Shown here piece after piece: positions 1 to 9,948 of a DNA stretch of 64,000 nucleotides. The DNA is from Garcia nutans (Eukaryota; Streptophyta; Magnoliopsida; Malpighiales; Euphorbiaceae). The notes below the pieces were generated by a model. It was not told the origin of the DNA. It saw only the letters and a list, made by a program, of their open reading frames with translations, and did no database searches. The translations under genes and the position numbers were made by a program. How positions within the stretch are numbered: the first letter of the stretch is position 1; each line of letters starts with the position of its first letter. The DNA lies in contig CANTUV010000008.1 of the NCBI GenBank assembly GCA_947685225.1, positions 35,208,001 to 35,272,000 of the forward strand. Direction: 5' to 3'.

Positions 1-787
1 ATTGACTAATTAAAGTGCCATAGTGAAAGAAAAGTTGAAAAAACGTGCTTTGATGGAAAATTCTTACTCTGCGTTGATAGTGTGAATTGAACCGTACAAT
101 AAAATTCTTTCGAAAAAAAAAATCGTCAAAGGGAGATGACCAATTAAGAAATTAAGACATTATAAAACAAATAAGTAATTTCATAAAGACTACGTCTATA
201 CATACAGAAAAAATACATCTGCATATATGCAGGGTTTGTTTCAAGGCATTGCAAGTCAGAGTCATTTTTTCAAAAGAATCAAAGGCATGTACACTTATAA
301 TTATTGCAAGCCTAGTCGTCATGAGTTCAGTGCCACAATATTATCTAACATTTTTATACGAAACCAGAATATTTTAAATTGAATGTATGTACCCTTCCTC
401 CATAGAACAAAAACAGTAAAAATAAACCTTCAGCAATACATATATAGATCAATAACAAAGTTTTATAGTTGAATTCGTCTACGCATTAAAATGCAAATCC
501 ATGACAGATTACTCAATATCCCCAATGGAATGGAGTAAAACAAGAAAACACCAACAGTCTTTAGTTAATTTAAAATTCATTTTCACTAGGTAAAGATCAT
601 TGCTCACTTTTTCTTTTTTATACTTTGTACTGTTGAAGCATGTATGGGATACCCCCAATCAGAAAAGGAAAACGGCATATAATTTTGTGTTGTTCGTAGA
701 TCAAATGGATTAATTGTCACAAGAAACTAGAAGGATGACAATTATTCGCAGAAAATGATAGTATTTAGAAAGTAATGGTAGTTATGC
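1..787. other. non-coding flank, 3' side of the LEA-like gene
   Basis: AT-rich sequence without a credible ORF, RNA gene or recognisable repeat. The part next to 788 is presumably the 3' UTR and downstream region of the minus-strand LEA-like gene. No clear polyadenylation signal could be assigned. Confidence 0.5.
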
Positions 788-1037
788 TTAAACCTCAGCA
801 ACATCTCTTCTCATCTTGTCTCCAAGAGCACCGGTCGCCTTAGACATCCTGTCCTTAGCAGCTTCGTACTTATATTTCCCCTGACTAGACATTGTCTCCT
901 TGGCTGACCTATATGCCTCACCGACTTCACACATAGCTTGATCAAAGGTATCCATCTCTTCCCATCCGATTTGATTTTGATTTTGTGCTGCCGCTCTTCC
1001 ACCCCCTTGTTCGATTTCAAGCCCCCTTTTAGCAACA
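788..1037 (-). CDS. LEA-like gene, exon 2 (C-terminal part)
   Basis: Starts after acceptor TTGTTGCAG (AG at 1039-1038) with the third base of a split Asp codon and ends at TAA 790-788. The first residues are VAKRGLEIEQGGG; then comes QIGWEEMDTFDQAM and the LEA-like repeats. A longer open frame (811-1071) overlaps it in another frame but has no LEA composition and ignores the splice site. Confidence 0.65.
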
Positions 1038-4000
1038 CTGCAACAATATTAATTATTATTGGAAACTTCAACTTTAATTCAAGAATATGAATGTTTCTTC
1101 AAACTTTTAATACAGGTAATAAATTTGAACACTAAGCAATATATATAATGAAATGGTTTGAGCATAAGATGCGATGCAACCAAATGATCTAAGTTTGACA
1201 AATTATAATGAAATTGTTCTCTTGAATACTAATTATGATTGCTTCCTATTGAGTTTTAATTATTATTGCTGCGTGTTACATTCCATTCAAATTCATCATA
1301 CTAAAAAAAGCTTAAAACTACTCACACTCCTCGACACAAATGCGTATGTATGGCATGAAATTAATGCCCTTGCAAATTAAAAAACCTATAAGATTATAAA
1401 ATTAGTAAGTTATGAAAGCAATGGAAGTTGTAGGTACAGAAGTTCGGAGAATGAATTTCTAAAGATAGAATATCATGAACTTATTGATGATACAAACTTG
1501 AACTGAGGTTAAAATCTCAGCATTAAAACTAAAAAATCATAAAATAGATTTTCTATTTTTCGTATATAGGAGTAAAAAACAAGAAGACAAAAAAAAGCTT
1601 TGCATAAGAATATTAACTTAAAAACAAAGTCATTGAAATTTGATAAAGGAAAAAAAAAACTCATTCAACTCTTTCTGACTATGGTTGGGACCGTTCGGCA
1701 CCACCCCCTTATTTTCTAGTCTTCGTTACATTCTTATGGCAAAGCAGGCATATGGTTAGAAATAAATGTTCAAACTCAAAAAAAAAGTTCAAAAGCAATG
1801 AAACATATACATATAAACCAAAAGTGATGGTAAATCTGTGTTAATTGGCTACACAGATGCAAATATGGCAGGCAATGTTGACTCAAGAAAGTCTACATCA
1901 GGTTATTTGATTTCATTTGCGGGAGGAGCTGTGTCATGGTAATCAAGGTTGCAAAAGTGTGTTGCTCTCTCAACAACTGAAGCAGAATTTATTGCTGCAA
2001 CTGAAGCTTGCAAAGAGCTCTTGTGGATGAAAAAGTTTTTAGATGAACTTGGATTTCAGCAGGATAGATATTCACTTTATTGTGATAGTCAGAGCGCTAT
2101 CCACCTTGGGAAGAATTCCTCCTTTCACTCAAGATCAAAGCATATTGATGTGAGATACCACTGGATCAGAGATCTGTTGGAAAAAAAACTTTTACAGCTT
2201 GAAAAGATTCATACTGAAGAAAATGGTGCAGACATGTTAACAAAGATTCTACCAAGGGAAAAGTTTGAGTTTTGTCGATCATCTACAGGAATGACAGTTA
2301 ATTCATATGGTTGGTAGGGGGAAAATTGTTGAAAAATACCAACCATTTGGTATTTTTTTTTACTATGTAAAATAAAAATAATAATAATAAATGGTTGTTG
2401 GCCTAATTAAGTTGGGCCAACAACCTCATGGGAAGGCCTATATATATGGCCTTCCCCTTCTTCTTCAAAACACACAATTTGAGAGAAAAAATATTAGAGA
2501 ATTGTGTGAGAGAGAGAGAATTATTTGGGGAGTGACAAAATAGTGAAGTTGTTTAATTTTGGGAGTGTTTGGGAAACATTTGAGTGCCACTATTTTAGGT
2601 TTATCTCAATTGTAATAATTGTACCTCTAAAAATATTTTTAGAGAAGTCTCTCTTGTAAGCCTACTATTTTTAATAGTGAAAAAAATATTTTTCGGAGTT
2701 TGTCCCGTGGACGTAGCCGAAAGTAAAAGGGTGAACCACGTTAAATTCAGTGTGTTATTTTGTCTCAGTTTTATAGCTATTATCAAGGGTAGTTGTTTTG
2801 TTATATTGTACTATTAATTATCCGAGTTAAATTCTATCTAAGGAGACTGGGTCTTAAGCGGAACCGCCTGTGACCCCTCCAGCCTTTCCTGGAAGTTTTC
2901 ATGATATTTATTTTTAGTACAATATTTCATACACTATTTACTTGTATAATAGTAAATAATTTGCGTGCTACTTATTTCCGCTGCACAACAAACCTCGCCT
3001 ACCATTTTAAGGGCAGTTGAATCGCATATATGTTACACTCTTTATCCGGCGAATAACAATTCGTATTAGTGGATTGTTTTGATGTACACCCATAACCAAA
3101 TAAAAAAATCAACATTAACACGACCGGATTATTTTATCGTGTAAAAAAAATCTAACCACAAACACATTTATAATTTTAAATTAAGTAGTTTTTTTATTTT
3201 AATATTTGAGAACTATGAAATTTACTAAACCAACCCCTATTAATTTATATTATTACATAAAATATGATTAGATATAAATTTACAAAAATATTAAAAGTAA
3301 CATTTATATATATACATATTTTATGTCATGAGTCATGAAGATACATTGAATTAAACGTACTAACAACATAACACATGAATATAAATAGATTAATCTTGTC
3401 ATTTTGGAGTGAATGAATTAAACCATGACATGATATGATTATTTTCATGTTTCAGTCAAGTTGACACAAAATTGACACCAACACAATAATCTATAACCAA
3501 ACCACTATGGTTCACAACAAACTGGTTGATATGTATTACATGTAAGCATATTACATGTGATACATGTAGACACATAATATGTGCTTAATTATTGGTGCGA
3601 GTTACATCAAAATTTTGGAGGGTAAAACCAATATGAGGTGAAAAACATATAAAAATTTAATGTTTTTAAACAAGTTTGGTGGCGTAAAGACAATATTTCA
3701 AAGGGATTGGGAGGCCAAAATACTAAGTATTTGTAAATAAAATAAATAAATAAATTTTATTTTGAAAGTTTGGGGTCTGCCAATGATCATGTTCTTCTCA
3801 TATCTAGCTAGCCAGGGGCGAGGCTACATACATCACTGCCCCCTTCTTTTTAAATTTTTTTTATATACGTGTATATATATTATTAAAATTTTTAAAATAT
3901 TTAATTGTCCCTTTTTAAATTTATATATTTTTAATATATATATGATATTTTTATTTTGCCCCCTTTATTAAAAAGTCTGACTTTATCCCTGTAGCTAGCT

Positions 4001-5154
4001 ATATTTATCAAGTCTCTTATTTTGGACTTGAATAAATTAATAATTCTATTCCATTTTAATCACACTTAATAAGAGTGTTTAATAATAAGCATGCACAAAT
4101 ATACAGGAGCGGAACCACTATGGGGTCGTGTGGGGTCACACGACCCCCCCTCACCGCCACCGGCGCTCAGAAGGGAAGGTGCCGGTGGAGGAGGAGCTAA
4201 ACTCAGCCTTGGCTGAGTTTAGCATATTCTGCAGCGAGGGGTAGACGAACCCCTCGCTGCAAATAACTTTAATTTTTTTTATAAATTAGTCCCTAGCGAA
4301 ACGGCATCGTTTCGCCAGGGACTAATTTTTTTTTTTATAAAATGACCCCTGGCGAAACGACGCCGTTTCGCCAGGGGTCGGTTTAAAAATAAAAAAGGGG
4401 CTGCATCCCTTCTCCTTTTTTCCTCTCCCCCTTCCCTCCCCAAGCCAAGTCAGCAGCCCCACCACCACCGGCCCACCGACAACCACCACCGGCCACAGCT
4501 CGGAGCAGCCGTCTCAGTAAATTTTGACCCCCCCTCAGTCATTTCCTGGTTCTGCCGCTGCAAATATATAGGGTCAAAATAATTGTATTTTCTTTTCCTC
4601 TTATTTTTCTCTCTATCCTATTATGAATTACACAAAATGCAAGTACAACCAGAGCACTTGCAGCACTCGTAAATAAATATATACATCTCGTACGTGTAAG
4701 AGTAAAATAAAATGTTTAACTTTTTCTTAAAGACTTTTAGTAATAATAAATAATAACTTTTCATGAAATGATCCCTTTGATGATTAATATAGATATATAA
4801 ATATATATGTATACTTAACTTTAACAGGGAGATGTTGAGATTTTTCAATATCAGAGATGGCTTCAACAACTAAACCAAATATGGCTCACTTGTCAAACAT
4901 ACTAAACAAAAGTGAAGGATAGAAGATTGTTACTCATTGGCATTCTGCATATCTTCTGCTGCGCTATGCTTCAGCTCTTCCGTCCTCAGCTTTAACGAAG
5001 CCAGACTCGCTGTCTCTTCGGCGTTATCCATTATGTCAACATTACTGCAACTACTCCAACACCAGCGCAAATCCTCCGATACTGCAGCCCATCATACGGT
5101 AGCCACCATCATTAATACTCTCTTCTTCCACATCTCTTTGAAGAATAATAACAT
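788..5154 (-). CDS. LEA-like (LEA_4 / group 3 type) gene, two exons, one premature stop
   Basis: Minus-strand gene in two pieces: exon 1 5154-4934 and exon 2 1037-788. The intron begins GTAACA and ends TTGTTGCAG, and the split codon GA|T restores the frame; this phase match is the main evidence that they belong together. Exon 2 encodes 82 residues rich in Lys, Ala, Glu and Gly, with AYRSAKETMSS and YEAAKDRMSKATGALGDK, typical of hydrophilic late embryogenesis abundant proteins that protect cells during seed drying or stress. Exon 1 starts at ATG 5154 (in-frame ATG also at 5133) with a hydrophobic, signal-like run (KRVLMMVATV), is cut by TGA at codon 21 (5094-5092), then continues Ala/Glu/Lys-rich (DNAEETASLASLKLRTEELK). 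Either it is a pseudogene, or translation starts at ATG 5031 and gives 115 residues without a signal peptide. The promoter side carries two ABREs. The family call is firm for exon 2 and good for exon 1. Confidence 0.6.
1038..1822 (-). other. intron of the LEA-like gene, 3' portion
   Basis: AT-rich sequence between the acceptor and the copia fragment. Short open frames here (e.g. 1174-1380 plus) look random. No further exon of the gene was recognised. Confidence 0.45.
1823..2326 (+). pseudogene. Ty1/copia RNase H fragment (5'-truncated)
   Basis: Plus-strand remnant of the last domain of a copia polyprotein. It shows TDANMAG, RKSTSGY, ALSTTEAEF, YCDSQSAIHL and RSKHIDVRYHW, the usual order of copia RNase H motifs, then a natural stop at 2315-2317 and a purine-rich tract directly before the LTR. 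One in-frame TAA lies at 1940-1942 where the family has a Gln codon after GAVSW. Everything upstream (gag, protease, integrase, RT) is missing. It sits in the LEA gene intron in the opposite orientation to the gene. Confidence 0.85.
2327..2990 (+). mobile_element. 3' LTR of the copia fragment
   Basis: Begins TGTTG right after the GGTAGGGGGAAAAT polypurine tract and ends CAACA, so the termini are perfect inverted repeats. It holds a TATA box (CTATATATATGG near 2440) followed by CT-rich leader sequence. Length 664 bp. No 5' LTR is present in the window, so no target-site duplication can be shown. Confidence 0.75.
2991..3804. other. AT-rich intron sequence
   Basis: No coding frame or repeat recognised between the copia LTR and the first hAT MITE. 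Confidence 0.4.
3813..3991. mobile_element. hAT-type MITE, 179 bp, TSD TAGCTAGC
   Basis: The ends are CAGGGGCGAGGC on the left and, reading inward from the right, CAGGGATAAAGTC. They are flanked by an exact 8-bp duplication TAGCTAGC (3805-3812 and 3992-3999). Eight-base duplications and CAGGG termini are hAT hallmarks. The interior is AT-rich with C-rich tracts and encodes nothing. The target is self-similar (TAGC repeats), so some chance match is possible. Confidence 0.7.
4104..4560. mobile_element. hAT-type MITE with five internal hairpins, TSD CAAATATA
   Basis: Termini CAGGAGCGGAACCA and, inward from the right, CAGCGGCAGAACCA are inverted repeats. An exact 8-bp duplication CAAATATA flanks it (4096-4103 and 4561-4568). 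The 457-bp interior is unusually GC-rich for this window and is built of consecutive inverted repeats between 4157 and 4379. No transposase is encoded, so it must be moved in trans. Confidence 0.85.
4157..4379. repeat. cluster of five hairpins inside the MITE
   Basis: Stems: 4157-4164 with 4181-4188 (8 bp); 4196-4208 with 4211-4223 (13 bp, TT loop); 4230-4242 with 4249-4261 (13 bp); 4284-4327 (about 19 bp, one mismatch); 4344-4379 (16 bp, perfect). The last two share the GCGAAACG...CGTTTCGC core and look like duplicates of each other. Confidence 0.8.
4569..4933. other. intron of the LEA-like gene, 5' portion
   Basis: AT-rich sequence between the MITE and the 5' splice donor. No gene seen. 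Confidence 0.4.
4934..5154 (-). CDS. LEA-like gene, exon 1
   Basis: Reads from ATG 5154 to the donor GTAACA (exon ends at 4934, phase 2). It holds the putative signal segment, the TGA at 5094-5092, a WCWSSC stretch and then an acidic/basic helical segment ending DMQNAN. The next in-frame ATG after the stop is at 5031. Without splicing this frame would stop at TAA 4932-4930, only a codon past the donor. Confidence 0.5.
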
Positions 5155-5223
5155 GAAGATCTTGTTTAATAAAATTAAAAAAAAGAAAAAGAAAAAAGAA
5201 ACAAACTGAACTTTCCAAGACAA

Positions 5224-5291
5224 CATAATATATTAGAAAGAAGGAAGTTTTGGTATTGATTGAAACGTGGCTGCAATGGGAGATACGTGGC
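5224..5291 (-). promoter_or_regulatory. ABRE pair and AT-rich TATA-like segment upstream of the LEA-like gene
   Basis: ACGTGGC, the abscisic-acid response core, occurs at 5265-5271 and again at 5285-5291, 20 bp apart. A TATA-like stretch (5224-5235, minus TAATATATTATG) lies between them and the start codon, followed by a CT-rich leader. Paired ABREs are known to drive LEA genes in seeds and under drought, so the context supports the gene call. Confidence 0.5.
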
Positions 5292-5452
5292 GGCAGTAGG
5301 AGACGATTCTCTGTGGTTTAAAGCAATGTGTGCAGTTACTGGCTTACAAAAACCTTGCCCTTTCATGCTGCTTTCGTAAAGTATTTTAACATTTTAACAT
5401 TATCCATAGATTTTTCAATCTAGTTGATGTTAATAATAATTTTATATTCAAT

Positions 5453-5634
5453 AAAATTATTAGATGTATATAAATTTGCTAAAAAATTAAAATTTTGAGG
5501 TACATTAAAACTAAGTTGGATCTTTTTTTATAAAAAAAGTGTTAAAATTATTAGATGTATACAAATTTGCTAAAAAATTAAAATTTTGAAGTACATTAAA
5601 ACTAAGTTGGATCTTTTTTTATAAAAAAAGAGGA
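5453..5634. repeat. two-copy tandem repeat, 91-bp period
   Basis: Copies start at 5453 and 5544 (AAAATTATTAGATGTATA) and differ at only a few bases. Both end in an A-rich run before AG. It is followed by further A/T palindromes. Not coding. Confidence 0.75.
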
Positions 5635-5820
5635 TCTTTTTATATATATAAAAAAAAAGAGAATCTTTTTTTTTTGTCATGATTATATATATATTATGAT
5701 TGATTTTTTGTTTTCATAAAAGAAAAAAACTAATGTAAAAAGTAAAATCTTCAAATTTAAAGTATCCATATTTCAATACACGGTCAATAAGAGTTATTAA
5801 AAATATTCTATACAATAAAT

Positions 5821-6270
5821 AGGTCTTATAGTCTTTGTTGAGGGCTATTAAGAGTCTTGCAAGTGAATTTAAAGTCATTCATTTTAATCGACGGAGGTTA
5901 GTCCGTGATAAGCAGCTCGGATTCGCTTAGGCAGATCGCGTGTTTGAGGCCCAGCATATGTAATTATTTTTATTGAGAGACTCCTACACCATAGTTAAGT
6001 GCGCGATATGGATTGGATCCAGATTAATCGAGGCAAAACCTCAAAATACCGGGCAGACAACTAAAAAAAAGTCATTCAATTTAAGCATGTTTTTGGACAA
6101 GTAAATTTTGCCACGGATTGGTTAGCAAACTTTGCTCAAAGTTTTGTCTAGGCTCTTCTATTTTGAATGATGCTCCTGTAGGAATTTGAAGCTAGCTTAT
6201 TGTTATAGGTGTTTCTTATGATCGCTAGTCTTTCTTTGTGAGTTTTACTCACTTTATTGTACAAAAAAAA
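5821..6270 (+). mobile_element. 5'-truncated plant LINE (L1 type), TSD of 16 bp, split by a SINE
   Basis: Flanked by the exact duplication ATTCTATACAATAAAT (5805-5820 and 6271-6286) and ending in a poly-A run (6262-6270), the signature of target-primed reverse transcription. Only the last part of the LINE remains. Its coding frame reads LLRAIKSLASEF before the SINE and ATDWLANFAQSFV then a stop after it, resembling the C-terminal RNase H-like tail of plant LINE polyproteins. The 3' UTR follows to the poly-A. Confidence 0.75.
5888..6067 (+). mobile_element. SINE (tRNA-related type), TSD of 17 bp
   Basis: About 180 bp flanked by AAAGTCATTCATTTTAA (5871-5887) and a copy with one mismatch (6068-6084). 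GTGTTTGAGGCCC at 5940-5952 resembles a pol III B box; a weak A-box-like TAGTCCGTGA lies about 40 bp upstream. The 3' end is CCGGGCAGACAACT followed by an A run shared with the duplication. It lies inside the LINE and is therefore younger than it. Confidence 0.7.
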
Positions 6271-6299
6271 ATTCTATACAATAAATTTATTAATAAATC

Positions 6300-6476
6300 T
6301 GATCAAGATTAGATATATGAATAAATGAATCTTATCATCATTTCATTAAAGCATAAAACTATTTTTATATAAGCTTTATATGCCAGATAAGTAAAACAAC
6401 TAACAACTTGTAACTAACTACCAAAACAATTCTAACTAATTTGTTACGTAAATTACACACGTGCTAATCATTTATC
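6300..6476 (-). mobile_element. copia 3' LTR
   Basis: 177 bp, TG...CA ends when read on either strand (plus: TGATCAAG...TTTATCA). The adjoining internal sequence reads AACGGGGGA on the minus strand, a polypurine tract. Confidence 0.85.
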
Positions 6477-6486
6477 ATCCCCCGTT
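6477..6486 (-). promoter_or_regulatory. copia polypurine tract
   Basis: Minus-strand CAACGGGGGA immediately upstream of the 3' LTR; primes plus-strand DNA synthesis in this family. Confidence 0.65.
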
Positions 6487-6562
6487 GAAAATCAGCCAAA
6501 TTAGACAAAAAAATGAGAAAATAGAGAGGACTAGGCAACATCTTAGTAAAAATATCTGCAAC

Positions 6563-6850
6563 TTAAGAAGCTGAACCAACATGAACTGTGGAAATCAACC
6601 CTTCTTTCAATTTGCTACGGACAAGATGACAATCTATATCCAGGTGTTTTGTGTGTTCATGAAACACCGGATTGGAGGCGATATGAATGGCGGCTTTTGC
6701 TATCATTGGTAAGGGCAATTCGAAGTGATGGTCGAAGTTGGAAATCACGGAGGAGATAAATAATCCACGTAGTTCACAAACAGTAGCCACTATAGACCTG
6801 TACTCTGCTTCAGCTGAGCTTTGGCTAACTGTGACCTGCTTCTTAGTTTT
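6563..6850 (-). pseudogene. copia RNase H remnant
   Basis: Motifs AAIHIASNPVFHEHTKHLDIDCH and TVCEL give the RNase H tail of copia pol. The frame is interrupted upstream, and the first catalytic region has been lost to divergence. Confidence 0.75.
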
Positions 6851-7048
6851 CCATGAGATTGGGGAGAGCTGAAAAAAAATAGAGAAACCTATAGTGGATC
6901 ATTTGATTTCAATGCAACAGGCCCTGTATGAATGGCAATAAGTAGAGATTTGGAGGCTGTTTGCAGATGGGAAGAACAAGCCTAGTGAATCAGTAGACTG
7001 AGCATCTTCAAGAATGGGTGAATCAGTAGAGTAGAGCTGAACACCCTT

Positions 7049-7663
7049 CTATAGAGGAACATTCTTTGGTTTAGATCCCAACAACCCAGTGTTTTTCAAA
7101 AGATCAAGCCCATATTTCCTTTGATTTACAAAGAAACCTTGTTTTGAGCGAAACAACTCAAGCCTTAGAAAATATTTAGCCTCCCCTAAATCTTTAATAG
7201 TGAATTTATCATCTAGTTGCTGCTTGAATTTCTCAATCTCAATAAGTGAGTTCCTACTAACCAACAAATCATCAACGTACACCATTACAACCTAAAAAAC
7301 ATCACCTTTAGTGAGAGTAAATAGGAAATTATCATTAATTGACTACTGAAAGCCCAACTGAAGCAAGAACATTGTGAACTCATTGTTCCACTGATGAGAT
7401 GTCTGTTTAAGGTCATACAAAGATCTATGCAACCGACAAACTTGACTTGGCCGTGCTTTTGTATAACCTGGAGGTGGTTCCACATAGACCTCCTTATCAA
7501 GATAACCGTGCAAAAATGCATTATTGACATCAACTTGATGGAGAGGCCAACCTCGAGCTACAACTATTGAAAGAAGAATCCTTACCGTGACTATTCTAGA
7601 AACGGGAGAAAAGCTATCATTGTAGTATAACTTGGTGATAACCTTTTGCAACCAGCCTGGCAT
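7049..7663 (-). pseudogene. copia reverse transcriptase remnant
   Basis: Two pieces: 7663-7343 with QVDVNNAFLHG, PPPGYTKA and SLYDLKQ, then 7285-7049 with YVDDLLVS, IKDLGEAKYFLRLE and the segment leading toward RNase H. Both catalytic regions of copia RT are recognisable, but a frameshift and stops separate them near 7290-7345. Confidence 0.9.
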
Positions 7664-8480
7664 TGTGCATATTTACAGTCCCATCAGGGTTGAGCTTGAG
7701 TTTAAAGACCTAACCACAACGAATTGCAAATTTACCAAGAGTAAGAAAAGTAAGAATCCAAATGTTATTTCATTCATGGGCGTCAAGTTCAACAACCATA
7801 GCCAATTTCCAGTCAGCAAATTTATTTGCCTCATGAAAGGAAGCGGGTTCATCCACAAAGGTCACATTTGCAAGAAAAGCAACATGCTCCTCTGATAACA
7901 AAGAATTTTGAGTAAAAGGAAAAGTGTCTGGGGTGTGAGGTGAGGTAAAATGATGGACAAAATTAACATCAGTGATAAAATCATGCATCCAAGAGGGATT
8001 TTTCTTTGGTTTAGCACTGGTTCTAGTGGATGATGGTAATTGAGCTGGAAGGTTTGAGACAGGTGGTATGGGTTCTGAATGTAAAGGCTGTGATGGATAT
8101 GTGATTGATATTAATGATATAGGTTCAGATTGTAAAGGCTGAGGAGATATTGTTTGTATGATTGAAGTGGCTATATGGATGTTTGTAGTTGTGTGTTTGG
8201 AATTGGTGATTGGGCTTGGTATGGTTGATTGAATTATTGTGGTACTATTGCTTGTTGTGACTATATTGTGTTATTATTTTTGTTTGTTGTGTTTGCAGGT
8301 ACCTGCTGTGAAATTGTAGTGTCAATAGGAATAGGTGATGGAAAAAGGTCAAAGGTATCGATAGACATTTGAGGTATAACTTTAGTTTGAGACTGAACTG
8401 AAGTCTTAAAGTAAGGAAAAATGTCTTCAGAGAAAACCACATCTCTAGAAATAACAACTTCATTTTCTCCCATATCAAAT
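7664..8480 (-). pseudogene. copia integrase-RT linker and start of RT, frameshifted
   Basis: Minus-strand frames with ENEVVISRDVVFSEDIFP (8261-8473) and PASFHEANKFADWKLAM (7770-7988) match the conserved stretch between integrase and RT. They lie in different frames with stops between. Confidence 0.7.
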
Positions 8481-9139
8481 ACCTTATAACCTTAATGCCC
8501 TGTCACATAAACCAAAAAAATGCATTTAGTAGCTCGAGGAGCAAATTTATCCTTAAGAGGCTTCGTGTTAGTAGAATAGCACAAACATCCAAAGGTCTAA
8601 AGGTTAGTAAGGTGGTGTAATATCAAAAAATAGCTCATAAGGACTCTTTCAGCGTAAAACAATAGAAGGTAACTGATTGATCAAATAATTAGAATGTAAT
8701 ATTGCTTCAGCCCAAAAATCATCTGGCAAAGATGCCTGTAGAACTAAAGCTCTTGCACCATATAGTAAATGTCTGTGTTTGCGCTCTGCCCTGCCATTTT
8801 GCTGGGGTGTGTAAACAGAGGTCTTCTACTGATGAATACCAAAGTCTGTTATCAATGTCTTCCAAGAATTACTCAAAAACTCCTTTCCATTATTAGTGAT
8901 TTTGAACCATTTTCAAAAACATGTTCATAATTGCTGATGTCTGGTCCTTTGAACACATTAAGAAAGTCCATGTAGATCTTGTTTTGTCTTTTACTACAGT
9001 TAAGAAATACTTAGCACCATATAGACTTTCTTTATTACAGGTGCCCCAAATATCTATGTGTAGAACTTCAAAAAGAATTGTATTATGACTTTAACTAAGA
9101 GAAAAGGATAGCCTTGTCTATTTTGCCTTTGCACACACA
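8481..9139 (-). pseudogene. copia integrase remnant
   Basis: Reading the minus strand from 9139 gives CDVCAKAKQTR (zinc-binding end), LHIDIWGT and FLTVVKDKTRSTWTF, the start of the catalytic core, then several stops. No continuous frame remains. Confidence 0.75.
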
Positions 9140-9874
9140 TCACAAGGATAAGAGACCGAAGCATCTTTTTTTATTTAATAAGACCATCTTATTTAGTACA
9201 ATGGAAGAAGGGTGTCTTAACTTTTGATGCCACACAGTAATATCCACTGTGTTATTCAAAAAAGTATTCACAGGATAGCAGCAAGGAATAGGTAAAGACA
9301 TCAAGCAATTGTCTATAGTGCTAGGATTAAAAGAATAACTATCTAAGATATAGAGACTTCCAACTGTTTTACCCACATCAATGATCTTCTCAATCTTGTG
9401 GTCTTGTAATAAACAAAAGGATGGGTAAAAGGCAGAAACAATGTTGCTGTTAGTAGCTAATTTGCTAATTGATAGCAAATTGTAACTAAATTGAGGCACA
9501 TATAACACCCCTTCTATAATAAGGTTTTGATTAATAGTAAATCTGCCTGTCAACTATACTCTTAGAACATTTCCTCTTGGCAAGTGTATTGTATGAATAT
9601 GAGTTATCTTTGTCAAAGGTTCTAGAAGTCTCTTGTTAGCACAAATATGATTGTTAGCCCCTGAGTCAATAATCCAACCCTCGCTTGTACTATTATTCTG
9701 AGTACTTTGTGCATTAGAAATAATACCTGCAAAGTCTTGGATGAAACCGGTGAAGTTATGATCTGAGATTGTCTTTCCTTTGAGAAGTTTGGACAATTCT
9801 TGGAGAATATCCTTCATGGAAACTAATTTATTCTCTTTTGTTAGTTCATCAGTGCACTGAGGCTTCTCATCCAA
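9140..9874 (-). pseudogene. copia protease and pre-integrase region
   Basis: 9874-9554 contains WIIDSGANNHICANKRLL with the DSGA protease active site. A stop separates it from 9553-9140, which continues with VLYVPQFSYNLLSISKL and VWHQKLRHPSS, the GAG-pre-integrase motif. Confidence 0.88.
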
Positions 9875-9948
9875 AGGCGATTCAACTAAATTAACCCTTA
9901 CTTTGCTTCCTCCAGCCTCTTCTCTTTTTTCTATCTTAGGTCTTTGTG

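Noticed and set aside
811..1071. 86-codon open frame on the minus strand
   Set aside because: It overlaps LEA exon 2 in another frame, crosses the splice acceptor and has no protein-like pattern.
4937..5209. 90-codon plus-strand frame
   Set aside because: Antisense shadow of LEA exon 1, ending in an A-rich low-complexity run.
5175..5366. 63-codon minus-strand frame upstream of the LEA-like gene
   Set aside because: Lies over the ABREs and the CT-rich leader; the C-terminus is low-complexity Phe/Ser. Better explained as promoter.
5888..6067. tRNA gene at the B-box-like sequence
   Set aside because: No cloverleaf could be formed and the poly-A tail with target duplication shows a SINE.
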